From positions 186,001 to 250,000 of the forward strand of contig NJIE01000017.1 in assembly GCA_002213445.1 (NCBI GenBank): 64,000 nt of DNA, written 5' to 3'. Shown piece by piece: positions 10,523 through 18,786 of this stretch. Position 1 is the first letter of the stretch. The number at the start of each line of letters is the position of its first letter. Made by a program: the position numbers and the translations under genes. Source of the stretch: Xenophilus sp. AP218F (GTDB lineage Bacteria > Pseudomonadota > Gammaproteobacteria > Burkholderiales > Chromobacteriaceae). The notes beneath the pieces were generated by a model. That model was not told where the DNA came from. It saw only the letters and a program-made list of their open reading frames with translations, and did no database searches.

Positions 10523-10891
10523 TCAGGGCAGAATCAGTTTGGAGACGGCGGACAGCAGCACGGGCGGCTGGAACGGCTTGACCACCCAGGCCCTCGCCCC
10601 GGCTTCCTTGCCTTCGCGCTTCTTGTCGTCGGAGGATTCGGTGGTGAGCATGATGACTGGCGTGAATTTGTAATGGGGATGTTGCTTGATGTTCTTCAGC
10701 AGCTCGATGCCGTCCATTTGCGGCATGTTCACGTCGGAGACGATCAGATGGATCTTCCTGCCGTCCAGCACTTCCAGCGCCTCCTGGCCGTTGCCCGCCT
10801 CCAGCACGTCGTATCCCGCGCCCGCCAGGGTCATGCGCACGACCTGGCGCAGGCTGATCGAGTCGTCGACTATCAATATGGTTTTGGTCAT
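10523..10891 (-). CDS. cheY: Chemotaxis response regulator CheY
   Basis: 122-residue single receiver domain. Conserved residues include the acidic pair D9/D10 in ILIVDDS, phospho-acceptor D53 in VSDVNMPQ, T83/T84 in MLTTES and K105 in VVKPF. It has no output domain, so it should act by binding another protein, probably the flagellar switch FliM. It follows the CheZ-like membrane protein gene by 17 bases and precedes the STAS gene by 29. Confidence 0.95.
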   Translation of the reverse strand: MTKTILIVDDSISLRQVVRMTLAGAGYDVLEAGNGQEALEVLDGRKIHLIVSDVNMPQMDGIELLKNIKQHPHYKFTPVIMLTTESSDDKKREGKEAGARAWVVKPFQPPVLLSAVSKLILP

Positions 10892-10908
10892 CGCAAAGCA
10901 GCCCCGAT

Positions 10909-11736
10909 TCAGAAGAAAGTGATGTCGCTTGGTCCCGGCGTCTTGTTGTGTTTGTCCCGATTGTGCAGCGCCCGTTGTTCATGCGTGGTGTAGCTGTTCT
11001 TGAGGGCGGCGAGCCAGGCTTGAGTATCCGGCGGGTCCGGCAGGCCGTCCTGGCTGTTGAGCGCCTCGTGCAGGGTGGTTTCCAGCCGCCAGATGTCGTT
11101 TTGCACGTTGGCGAGAATCTGGCTGACCCGGTCTTGAAACTGCAGATGCAGCAGGATGTCTTCGACCGTGGCGCGCAGGTCGAAGCCGCCGGCGGGCGGG
11201 CTTTCGACCGCGGGCGGCGAGGCCATGTTTGCCAGCTGCTGCCGCGCCGACTGTATCCGGGCGCGCAGGGCGTTGCCGTCCGGCGTCTCCGGCAGGGCGC
11301 TGGCCAGCTCTTCCAGCTGCGCCTGCGTTTGCCGCAGCTGCTCAGCGTTGCCAATGGTGGCCGCGTGGTTCTGAAAGGCTGTCGGCGCCTGGTCCAGATG
11401 ATGCAGGATGCTGTCGAAGCGACAGGTCAGCTGGCTGGCGGCTTCGTCGATCTGCTCCCTGCCCAGCGCGATATGGCCGGCCCACAGGGGCAGCAGAGCG
11501 CCGACGTGGTGCGCCACGCCTTGCCAATACGGACCGCTGCCTGGGTCCTGCGCGCCATGAAAGGCGGATGGCTGGCGACTGGGCCATAGCTGCAGCAGCA
11601 GGATCAAGGCGGAGGTGAGACCCAGCGACGGCCAGAACATCGGGCTATTGATGAACAGGACGTACTGGATGGCCCCATTGACGATCAGGCCGATTTCCAG
11701 CCGGACCCAGCGCCAGGGTTGAACGGGGGCTGCCAT
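10909..11736 (-). CDS. Membrane-anchored CheZ/CheT-like protein (candidate CheY-P phosphatase)
   Basis: 275 residues. Two N-terminal hydrophobic stretches (about 15-30 and 33-51) suggest a membrane hairpin or anchor. The rest is helical and Gln/Leu-rich with coiled-coil character (about 75-225). At 197-207 the sequence LHLQFQDRVSQ contains D202-RVS-Q206, matching the DxxxQ catalytic pattern of CheZ (QDLTGQ in E. coli) and of CheT. The C-terminus is SDITFF, a short acidic/aromatic tail that could dock CheY. It is the first gene of the operon, 17 bases before cheY. No other cheZ is seen in this window. The start at 11736 (MAAPVQPWRW) is chosen because upstream codons look non-coding. The phosphatase role is inferred. 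Confidence 0.6.
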   Translation of the reverse strand: MAAPVQPWRWVRLEIGLIVNGAIQYVLFINSPMFWPSLGLTSALILLLQLWPSRQPSAFHGAQDPGSGPYWQGVAHHVGALLPLWAGHIALGREQIDEAASQLTCRFDSILHHLDQAPTAFQNHAATIGNAEQLRQTQAQLEELASALPETPDGNALRARIQSARQQLANMASPPAVESPPAGGFDLRATVEDILLHLQFQDRVSQILANVQNDIWRLETTLHEALNSQDGLPDPPDTQAWLAALKNSYTTHEQRALHNRDKHNKTPGPSDITFF

Positions 11737-11979
11737 GCATTTTTCCCGAAGGTGGTGACAGATCACCTTCTGTTTGTAGTTGCTGGCGCAAGGGGATGCA
11801 AACGGGGCGAATGGCATGCGGCGGACGGTGGAGAAATGACGGCCGAGGGCCGGATGGGCAGGGTTTGAGGACGCCTGCGCGCCGCATGTGGCAAACCGCA
11901 CATCCGCCTTGCTTTTATGCTCAATATATGGTCAGAATCGAAGCTCGACATTTCAACCTATTTGATACAAGAAGCACGT

Positions 11980-13206
11980 ATGGCACTCATCGTACAGAAG
12001 TACGGCGGCACCTCGGTCGGGACAACCGAGCGCATCAAGAATGTGGCCCGCCGTGTCGCAAAGTGGAAGGCTCAGGGACATGATGTCGTAGTGGTGGTTT
12101 CGGCCATGAGCGGCGAAACCAACCGGCTGATTGCGCTGGCAAAGGAGATCCAGGACTACCCCGATCCGCGTGAGCTGGACGTGGTGGTATCCACCGGGGA
12201 GCAAGTCACCATCGGCCTTCTGGCCATGGCGCTCAAGGAAATCGGCGTGCCGGCCAAGAGCTACTGCGGCTGGCAGGTCAAGGTGGTGACCGATCAGTCG
12301 CACACCAAGGCTCGCATCCAGTCCATCGATGAAGACGCCATGCGCGGCGATTTGCAGGAAGGGCGCGTGGTCATCGTCGCCGGTTTCCAGGGCGTGGACG
12401 AGGACGGCGACATCACCACGCTGGGCCGCGGCGGCTCGGACACTTCGGCGGTGGCGCTGGCCGCGGCCTTGCGCGCGGACGAATGCCAGATCTACACCGA
12501 CGTCGACGGCGTCTACACCACCGACCCGCGCGTGGTGCCGGAAGCCCGCCGCCTCAAGACCGTCACCTTTGAAGAGATGATCGAGATGGCTTCGCTCGGC
12601 TCCAAGGTGCTGCAGATCCGGTCGGTGGAGTTCGCCGGCAAATACCAGGTTCGTTTGCGCGTGCTCTCCAGCTTTGAGGAAGACGGCGAGGGCACCCTGA
12701 TTACGTTTGAGGAAGATGAAAGCATGGAAAAGGCAGTAGTGGCAGGCATCGCGTTTGACCGCAACGAAGCGCGCATCAACGTCAAGGGCGTGCCGGACAA
12801 GCCGGGCATCGCCTACCAGATCCTGGGGCCGATCGCCGACGCCAATATCGAAGTGGACATGATCATCCAGAACGTGGGCGAAAACGGCACCACCGACTTC
12901 TCCTTCACGGTGCCGCGCGGCGAGTTCAACCGCACGCTGGCCATCCTGCGCGAAGTGCAGACCCACATCGGCGCGGCCAAGATCGACGCCGACGACAAGG
13001 TGGCCAAGATTTCGATTGTCGGCGTCGGCATGCGCTCGCACTGCGGCATCGCCTCCACCATGTTCCGCACCTTGGCGGAGGAGGGCATCAACATCCAGAT
13101 GATTTCCACGTCCGAGATCAAGGTGTCGGTGCTGGTGGACGAAAAGTATCTGGAGCTGGCCGTTCGCGTATTGCATAAGGTTTTCGGCCTGGACCAGCCG
13201 AGCTAA
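11980..13206 (+). CDS. lysC: Aspartate kinase (lysine/threonine/methionine pathway)
   Basis: 408 residues. The amino-acid kinase domain (about 1-245) begins with VQKYGGTSVG and includes GGSDTSAVALAAAL and the TDVDGVYTTDPR loop. Two ACT domains follow (about 265-340 and 345-408) and should confer feedback control by lysine and/or threonine. It catalyses ATP-dependent phosphorylation of aspartate, the first step of the aspartate family. I use the ATG at 11980 rather than the one at 11917, since the extra residues are unlike family members. An internal ATG at 12724 (residue 249), with GAGG upstream, matches the place where some aspartate kinases start a separate beta subunit. Confidence 0.95.
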   Translation: MALIVQKYGGTSVGTTERIKNVARRVAKWKAQGHDVVVVVSAMSGETNRLIALAKEIQDYPDPRELDVVVSTGEQVTIGLLAMALKEIGVPAKSYCGWQVKVVTDQSHTKARIQSIDEDAMRGDLQEGRVVIVAGFQGVDEDGDITTLGRGGSDTSAVALAAALRADECQIYTDVDGVYTTDPRVVPEARRLKTVTFEEMIEMASLGSKVLQIRSVEFAGKYQVRLRVLSSFEEDGEGTLITFEEDESMEKAVVAGIAFDRNEARINVKGVPDKPGIAYQILGPIADANIEVDMIIQNVGENGTTDFSFTVPRGEFNRTLAILREVQTHIGAAKIDADDKVAKISIVGVGMRSHCGIASTMFRTLAEEGINIQMISTSEIKVSVLVDEKYLELAVRVLHKVFGLDQPS

Positions 13207-13224
13207 ATAATTTCAGATTCACGC

Positions 13225-13253
13225 TTGACAGAGGGCGTTCCGGTATTTATTAT
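13225..13253 (+). promoter_or_regulatory. Sigma70 promoter of the tRNA-Ser/Arg/Glu operon
   Basis: TTGACA (13225-13230), a 17-base spacer and TATTAT (13248-13253) make a near-consensus sigma70 promoter about 15 bases before tRNA-Ser. It starts only 18 bases after the lysC stop. Confidence 0.85.
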
Positions 13254-13267
13254 GGCGCTCTCTGAAC

Positions 13268-13361
13268 GGAGAAATGGCCGAGTGGTCGAAGGCACTTCCC
13301 TGCTAAGGAAGCATACGGGCTTAAACCTGTATCGAGGGTTCGAATCCCTCTTTCTCCGCCA
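13268..13361 (+). tRNA. tRNA-Ser (GCT)
   Basis: 94 nt including encoded CCA. The acceptor stem pairs GGAGAAA with TTTCTCC, it has a long variable arm as in class II tRNAs, and the anticodon loop centres on GCT (reads AGC/AGU). First gene of a three-tRNA operon. Confidence 0.95.
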
Positions 13362-13367
13362 GAAAAT

Positions 13368-13444
13368 GCACCCGTAGCTCAGTTGGATAGAGTATCTGGC
13401 TACGAACCAGAGGGTCGGGCGTTCGAATCGCTCCGGGTGCACCA
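13368..13444 (+). tRNA. tRNA-Arg (ACG)
   Basis: 77 nt with encoded CCA. The acceptor stem pairs GCACCCG with CGGGTGC. The anticodon is ACG in loop CTACGAA, so A34 would need deamination to inosine by TadA. It is followed by tRNA-Glu after 3 bases. An identical gene is on the opposite strand at 19047-19123. Confidence 0.96.
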
Positions 13445-13447
13445 GCT

Positions 13448-13522
13448 GTCCCTATAGTTTAGCGGTTAGAACACCGCCCTTTCACGGCGGTAGCCGGGGT
13501 TCGATTCCCCGTGGGGACGCCA
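13448..13522 (+). tRNA. tRNA-Glu (TTC)
   Basis: 75 nt with encoded CCA. The acceptor stem is GTCCCTA with TGGGGAC (one G-U type pair), the anticodon is TTC in loop CTTTCAC, and it is the third gene of the operon. An identical copy is at 18969-19043 on the minus strand. Confidence 0.96.
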
Positions 13523-13532
13523 GACATGTATG

Positions 13533-13561
13533 AAAAAAGGCACCGTTTCGGTGCCTTTTTT
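13533..13561 (+). terminator. Rho-independent terminator of the tRNA operon
   Basis: A 7-bp stem GGCACCG/CGGTGCC with loop TTT, an A-run on the 5' side and six Ts on the 3' side, 10 bases after tRNA-Glu. It could act on both strands. Confidence 0.9.
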
Positions 13562-14274
13562 CATTTCCAGCCTCGCCCGCTCCAAATCCTTGCGCCTGCC
13601 AGACGCCGCCTCCCGCCCCGAAAATCGCTCCCTTCAACTTTGCCGCAAATGGTTTTCTTTCTCCGGCTAGTCCCCCTGTCCGCATGCCTCTTGCCGTGCC
13701 ATGCTGATTTGCCTGCGATGATTTTCATTGCAATGGCGACTCCGCTAAGGCAGCAGATGAAATCACGGGTCCTTGGCGATAGAGACGCTCCGGGGATCAT
13801 GCCTGCTTCACGCGGGAAAAGGACAGCCGGACGGCCTGGCATCGGCAGCTTGCAGTGTCGGATCGTCAAAGAAAGTCGTCTTCTTGGCGCGGCTTGTCGG
13901 AGGTCAAGCCCGCCTGGCGGCGCCGTTGACGCTGCGCGGCATCGCAGCGATCATGTCAAAATGATACGGCATTGTCATTGAGAGGATTTCAGCCTTTCGC
14001 GCTGCGAAGACGAGCGTTTGGGGCGACGAAAGTCCATCGCTTTCGACGGTGGATCTCCGTTTGCAAAGCGCCTGCTCAAACTAGTGTATCGATACTCATG
14101 CAGGCAAACTAATCGGCATCGCCGTTTCTCAAGCCTGACCGTGGCGGAAAACCCAGCCATTCGGGATGGTTTTCTTTCATTGCGCGAGTCCATCCTCATT
14201 CCAGCTGAATCACCGGATGGCGCTCGGAACAAATGACGGCCTGAGGATAGATTTCATTTCAGTGCTTATTCTTT
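13562..14274. other. Non-coding stretch before the amidase gene
   Basis: About 710 bases in which no reading frame resembles a protein I recognise. The open frames are short, Arg/Pro/Ser-rich and present on both strands, as expected of non-coding GC-rich DNA. The part around 14080-14250 is visibly less GC-rich, and a 10-bp palindrome GTATCGATAC lies at 14096-14105. It may hold the promoter of the amidase gene, but I see no convincing -35/-10 pair. Confidence 0.4.
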
Positions 14275-14287
14275 AAGGAGAGTGGCT

Positions 14288-15400
14288 GTGAATTTTCAAT
14301 TTCGCTCGCTGGCGGCTGCGCTGTTGTTGGGCATGACGCCCATGGTGATCGCGCCTCAAATTGCAAATGCATGCACGGGCATCACGCTCATTGCCAAGGA
14401 TGGCTCCGCAATTCAGGCCCGTACGCAGGAGTGGGGGGCTTTTTTCCTGGATTCCGACCTGATGATCGTTCCCAGGAAACAGGCATTGCAGGGAGCGACT
14501 CCGGACGGAAAGGCGGGCTTGCAATGGACCGGAAAATATGGACTGGTTGGCGTCAATGCAGTGCATGCGCCGGTGCTGGCGGATGGAATGAATGAAAAAG
14601 GGCTAAGCGTTTCCGTGCTTTATTTGCCGGGCTTCGCGCAAGCGCAGAAATACGACCCGGCAAAAGCCAGGCAGACGATAGCGCTTTATGATGTTCCTTT
14701 GTGGTTGCTCACCAACTTCGCCACAACCGATGAGGTGCGCAAGAATCTGGCGGCCATCAATGTGACGGATGTCGTCTTGCCGGCATTTCATGGCATCGCT
14801 CCGCCCGTTCATTTTCTAATCACGGACTCTGGCGGGAAAACCATCGTAGTGGAGTACACCAAAGGTCAGCCGCACGTCTATGACAATCCGGTTGGCGTGA
14901 TGACAAACGCTCCTGAATTTCCCTGGCATTTGACCAATCTGCGCAACTATGCGGGACTGCATCCCCAATCCAATCTGCCGATCAAGGTTGGCGATCTGGA
15001 AGTCGCTCCCCTGGGCGCCGGCAACGGGATGGTTGGATTGCCGGGAGACTATACCCCGACATCGCGCTTTGTCCGGGCCGCGGCATTGAGAAATGCGGCA
15101 GCCAAGCAGGAGTCCGGTTATCACGCCGTCAACGAAGCATTCCGGATTCTGGATAATTTCAATATCCCTCTAGGTACCACCGCAGCCAAAGCTGAACTGC
15201 CGAAGGATGAAACGATTGGGTCCACTCAGTGGACCACCGCCATGGATACCAAGACATTGCGTTATTACTATCACACCATGTTCAATCGCACCATCCGGAT
15301 GGTGGATTTGAAAACAGTGGATTTTGATCATGATAAAATCCGCTATATTCCGCTTGATCGCGTGAAAGAGCAAAGCATAGAAACGATCAAGGTGAACTGA
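14288..15400 (+). CDS. Secreted choloylglycine hydrolase / penicillin V acylase family amidase
   Basis: 370 residues from the GTG at 14288, placed 7 bases after AAGGAG (14275-14280); a GTG at 14282 is too close to that site. A signal peptide (1-28) ends in ANA, and the next residue, Cys29, is the N-terminal nucleophile of this Ntn-hydrolase family (CTGITL). Other expected active-site elements are Arg in QARTQEWG, Asn in ADGMNEKGL, Asn in VMTNAPEFPW and Arg in SRFVRAAAL. Removal of the signal peptide would directly free the catalytic Cys in the periplasm. The family cleaves linear C-N amides: penicillin V, conjugated bile acids and, in several Gram-negative members, N-acyl-homoserine lactones. 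The substrate here is unknown. Confidence 0.87.
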   Translation: MNFQFRSLAAALLLGMTPMVIAPQIANACTGITLIAKDGSAIQARTQEWGAFFLDSDLMIVPRKQALQGATPDGKAGLQWTGKYGLVGVNAVHAPVLADGMNEKGLSVSVLYLPGFAQAQKYDPAKARQTIALYDVPLWLLTNFATTDEVRKNLAAINVTDVVLPAFHGIAPPVHFLITDSGGKTIVVEYTKGQPHVYDNPVGVMTNAPEFPWHLTNLRNYAGLHPQSNLPIKVGDLEVAPLGAGNGMVGLPGDYTPTSRFVRAAALRNAAAKQESGYHAVNEAFRILDNFNIPLGTTAAKAELPKDETIGSTQWTTAMDTKTLRYYYHTMFNRTIRMVDLKTVDFDHDKIRYIPLDRVKEQSIETIKVN

Positions 15401-15451
15401 GCCTGTCTCTTCTGACAAAACGGGAGGGGCCTTTGCCACCGCAGGATTCAG

Positions 15452-15483
15452 AAAAATCCCAGCACGAAAATGCTGGGATTTTT
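15452..15483 (+). terminator. Rho-independent terminator after the amidase gene
   Basis: TCCCAGCA / TGCTGGGA stem with a CGAAAA loop, flanked by AAAAA and TTTTT, 51 bases after the amidase stop. The hairpin and its flanks closely resemble the terminator downstream of the minus-strand tRNA-Glu (18929-18960). Confidence 0.85.
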
Positions 15484-16074
15484 CGTATTGCTGATTCCGG
15501 GGGGCTCGCGCGTCGCTTCGCCGCCATCCCTCCCGGCCGGCGACCATTTCGCGCAATCCTGCCTCTTCGCGCGTCCACTCGGCTCGGCGACGGGGCCAGG
15601 CGCATCTGGCGGAAAACTGCAACGCAAGGCAGATCGGCAGCGACGCCTCTGCCAGCAGGCCGTCTTCTTGCGCCGTCAGACTGATTCCTTGCGCCGAGAG
15701 GCCGACCCCGAATCCCAGAATCACCTGCACCAAGATGATGGCATGCCAGGACATGCGAACCGGGTGACGCAGTTTCTGTATGGCGAGTGTATTGCGATCG
15801 CGCCCAGCAGTATTCCCAAGGGCGCGCCTGCCGCGCTCAAGGCCTGGCCGACTACTTGGCAGAGCATCGGGAACAGGACGGATACCAGATTTCCCCGCGG
15901 CAGGCCCTGTCAATATTTATGATTTTATCATTTGCCGGCGGCGAGGCGCCTGCTTTGCCGCGGAGGCGTCTCTCCAGACGGGCGGCTTGCCGCCGGGCGT
16001 TTCTAAAACGGACCTGATGCAAGCAATCGGGACGCTTGCGCGCTCCGATTGGTTTGCCGGCAGCTGGCAAATGC
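15484..16074. other. Gene-poor stretch between amidase and receptor genes
   Basis: About 590 bases without an intact gene. The only protein-like signal is on the minus strand at about 15650-15910, listed separately as a possible transporter remnant. The rest shows no promoter, RNA or repeat that I can support. Confidence 0.4.
15650..15910 (-). pseudogene. Possible remnant of a membrane transporter gene
   Basis: Read from about 15907 downward on the minus strand, one frame gives the hydrophobic, Gly/Ala-rich GLPRGNLVSVLFPMLCQVVG and more in the same style, then stops. A second frame continues with a hydrophobic run including AIILVQVILGFGVGLS. Together they look like membrane helices of a transporter broken by a frameshift. 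There is no start, and I cannot assign a family. It may be chance hydrophobicity. Confidence 0.22.
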
Positions 16075-18756
16075 TCAGAAGCGGTGATTGATTTCCAGCC
16101 ATGCCTGGCGGCCGTAAGGCGAATAGCTGCCCACCGGGTAGTACGGCCAGCCGCCGCTGTCATCTTGCTTGATGAAGTCCTGCACGTTGTTGACGATCAC
16201 GCTGACCTGGGTCTTCTTGCTGATTTGATAAGCAAGGCTGGCGTTGGCCAATACGCTGGGGGAGAGGTAGCCGGTTCCCGCGCCGTTGGGGATCTTGCCG
16301 TAGCGAGTCAGCAAGAGCGTGCTGGACCAGTTGCCGATGCTCCAGTTGGCGCTGAAATCCAGCTTGTCCGGCCAATCGCTGTTGCTCATGTCGTTCAGCT
16401 CGTCCTGGGCGGGGTCGGTCGCGAATTGCTGGTAAGTATGGGTCAGCACCTTGGTGTAGGCCGCCTTGAACAGGAAGTCTCCCCAGTTGGCGGTGCGCAC
16501 CTTCAGCCGTCCGGCCAGATCGATGCCGCTGGTGCGCTTGCTAGCGGCATTGATCGGATTGACGACGATGGTGTTGATCGCGCCCGGATTGACCAGCGCA
16601 CTGTCGGGATTGCGCACGACGCGGCGCAAGGCGTCCTGGCACAGGGAGGAAGCGGCGTCGTACGCGCCGCCGCGGCATAGCGCTTCATCGCGCAATAGCT
16701 TGTCCGCGCTCAGGGTGGTGACCAGGTCGTTGATGGCGATGTTCCAGTAGTCGACCGAGAGGTCCGCGTCGCGGCTGGGCGACCACACCAGGCCCAGCCC
16801 GTAGGACTTGCCGTTTTCCGGTTTCAGGTTGGGATTGCCGTTGCTTATGTAGTTGGAGCCGGGCGACACGCCGGCGTACTGGCAATCGCCCAGCGGCTGG
16901 CCCGCCTGCGCGCAGCGCCAGTAATCGGTGGTGGAGGAGTAATAGCCGCGGCTCTGGGTCTGGAACAGGTAACTCATGTCCGGCGCGCGGAAGCTGGTGG
17001 CGTAATTGCCGCGCAGCAACAGGCTGGCGGCGGGCCGATATTCCAGCCCGGCGCCGTAAGTGAATTTGCCCTCGCTGCTGGCGTCGGTCTGGTAGTGGTC
17101 GTAGCGGCCGGACAGGGTCAGGTTGACCGGCTTGGCCAGCGGCAGCAGCAACTCGCCGCCCAGCGCCGCGCGGGCGCGCGTGCCGCCGGCGTTGATCGCG
17201 GGCGAGGCGTTGTAGAACACGCCTTGGCTCAAGCGCGGGTCAGGCGTGTTGCCGAATCCCTGACTGCCCCATTCCGCCACGCCGGCAAGCTTGGCCGGCC
17301 CGGCGGGAAGCTTGAACAGTTCGCCGTTGGCGCTGAGGCTCAGCGCCTGCAGCCATGACTTGTTCTGGCCGACGCTGTTGCCTATCAGGCTGGCGGATTG
17401 GGCCGAGGTCAGCGGTTGGTAAAAGCGGCTGGTGTCGGGCGCGTAAATCGGCACGCCCTTGCCGTTGACGCCCAGTTGCGGGCCCAGGAAGAAGCCATCC
17501 ACGCCGGCCAATAGCTGCGGCGTGGTGGTCTGGCTGGTGTAGACCGAGGCGTTGTAGGCCAGTTCGTAATTCCAGCTGCCGGCCAGCTCGCCGCGCGCGC
17601 CCAGCGTCAGGTTGGCGGTCAGGTCATCCCATTTGCGATTGTACTGATCCGCGCCGCCCAGCTCCTCGGGCGCGAAACGCTTGCTCCATATCTCGTTCTT
17701 GCCGCTGTTCTGATTGAAAAAGTAGCCGCCCTGGCTGGCGGCGGAAGTCCAGCTGGGGCCGCGGGTGTTGTTTTCGGTGTGGTTGAACGCCAGCAGCGCA
17801 TCGCTGAACAGCTCCAGCCGCGGGCTGACCAGATAGTTCAGGCTGAGAAAGCCGTTCTGGCTTTGATTGGCGGTCTGCACCGTCCAGAAGCTGGGCCTGG
17901 CTTTGCCGCTGGCGCAGTAACCCTTCTGCGGCGAGCCTATCGCCGCCACGCTGCCGGCAAACAGGCCGGCGAAGTTGCCGCACGCGCCGGCCGCGTCCAG
18001 ATACCCGCCGCCGGCGACGCGGCGGCTGAGTATGGATGTCGGCGCTTCGCCCTTGGCGGCGGCGCTGGACATGAAGTCGCGCTGGCTGGCCCATATCGGG
18101 TTTCTCTGGCTCAGTTCCAGCCCGTAAACCAGGCTGAGCTGCTCCCAGTTCTTGCCGCCAGTCAGTTGCAGCCGGAGGTTTTCGCCGCCGTGGCGTTCCG
18201 CTCCGCCTATCTTGAGATTGACGGTGGTGGCGTCCGCTTTTTTCTTCAGGATGATGTTGACTACGCCGGCGATGGCGTCCGAGCCGTAAACGGCGGAAGC
18301 GCCGCCGTTGAGGATTTCGATGCGTTCGATCAGGGCGGCTGGAATATTGGCCAGATTGACGAAATTGACCTGGCCTTCGTAAGCGGTGGGATAGTCGGCG
18401 ACGCGACGGCCGTTGATCAGCGTCAGGGTGTGATTGGGGCCCAGTCCGCGCAGGCTGATGGCGTTGGCCGCCGGCGTGAAGGTGTTGCCGAAGTCCGCTC
18501 CCTGGGTGAAGCCGGTGTTTTGCGTCAATCCGTTCAGCGCATCGAAAACATTGGTGTAACCCTGCTTGGCGATGTCGCTGGCGGTGATGACGGTTACGCT
18601 GGTGGGGCCTTCTTGCGCCGAGCGGCTGATGCGCGAGCCGGTGATGGTGACGCTCTCCAGCTCGGCGTGGTCCGCGGCGCCGGCGTAGGCGGGCCAGACG
18701 CCGACGCCCAGCAGGAGCGCCATGATGGAAAGGCGGGGTGGATAGAATGTTTTCAC
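16075..18756 (-). CDS. TonB-dependent outer membrane receptor
   Basis: 893 residues. A signal peptide ends around AYA at 23-25, followed by a TonB-box-like ESVTITGSR, a plug domain (about 45-165, with SLRGLGPNHTLTLINGRR and IERIEILNGGASAVYGSDAI) and a long beta-barrel ending in the terminal aromatic signature EINHRF. The barrel loops contain several Cys (CGNF, CASGK, CRGGAY, WRCAQ). The Oar/xanthomonad-type plug suggests import of an organic ligand or a peptide, sugar or siderophore complex, but the substrate cannot be read from sequence. No TonB/ExbB or ABC transporter gene is adjacent. The gene lies alone inside the tRNA-flanked segment. Confidence 0.88.
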   Translation of the reverse strand: MKTFYPPRLSIMALLLGVGVWPAYAGAADHAELESVTITGSRISRSAQEGPTSVTVITASDIAKQGYTNVFDALNGLTQNTGFTQGADFGNTFTPAANAISLRGLGPNHTLTLINGRRVADYPTAYEGQVNFVNLANIPAALIERIEILNGGASAVYGSDAIAGVVNIILKKKADATTVNLKIGGAERHGGENLRLQLTGGKNWEQLSLVYGLELSQRNPIWASQRDFMSSAAAKGEAPTSILSRRVAGGGYLDAAGACGNFAGLFAGSVAAIGSPQKGYCASGKARPSFWTVQTANQSQNGFLSLNYLVSPRLELFSDALLAFNHTENNTRGPSWTSAASQGGYFFNQNSGKNEIWSKRFAPEELGGADQYNRKWDDLTANLTLGARGELAGSWNYELAYNASVYTSQTTTPQLLAGVDGFFLGPQLGVNGKGVPIYAPDTSRFYQPLTSAQSASLIGNSVGQNKSWLQALSLSANGELFKLPAGPAKLAGVAEWGSQGFGNTPDPRLSQGVFYNASPAINAGGTRARAALGGELLLPLAKPVNLTLSGRYDHYQTDASSEGKFTYGAGLEYRPAASLLLRGNYATSFRAPDMSYLFQTQSRGYYSSTTDYWRCAQAGQPLGDCQYAGVSPGSNYISNGNPNLKPENGKSYGLGLVWSPSRDADLSVDYWNIAINDLVTTLSADKLLRDEALCRGGAYDAASSLCQDALRRVVRNPDSALVNPGAINTIVVNPINAASKRTSGIDLAGRLKVRTANWGDFLFKAAYTKVLTHTYQQFATDPAQDELNDMSNSDWPDKLDFSANWSIGNWSSTLLLTRYGKIPNGAGTGYLSPSVLANASLAYQISKKTQVSVIVNNVQDFIKQDDSGGWPYYPVGSYSPYGRQAWLEINHRF

Positions 18757-18786
18757 GGTAGATGCCAGCAGACGCCGGCCCTGTTG

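Larger units (their letters stand above)
13367..13523. repeat. 157-bp perfect inverted repeat, left copy (tRNA-Arg/Glu)
   Basis: This block, which holds tRNA-Arg and tRNA-Glu, is identical base for base to the reverse complement of 18968-19124. Similarity stops within a base or two of the tRNA ends on both sides, except for a terminator-linked similarity discussed in the findings. The copies lie about 5.4 kb apart in opposite orientation, so recombination between them would invert the segment. Confidence 0.95.

Noticed and set aside
13200-13520. CRISPR array or integrase attachment duplication at the tRNAs
   Set aside because: No repeated spacer units exist. The duplicated tRNA pair is inverted and complete in both copies, unlike a short direct attachment repeat, and no integrase gene lies in the segment.
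13511-14236. Short frames between tRNA-Glu and the amidase gene
   Set aside because: Low-complexity, two-stranded, without Shine-Dalgarno or family resemblance. Some overlap the tRNA itself.
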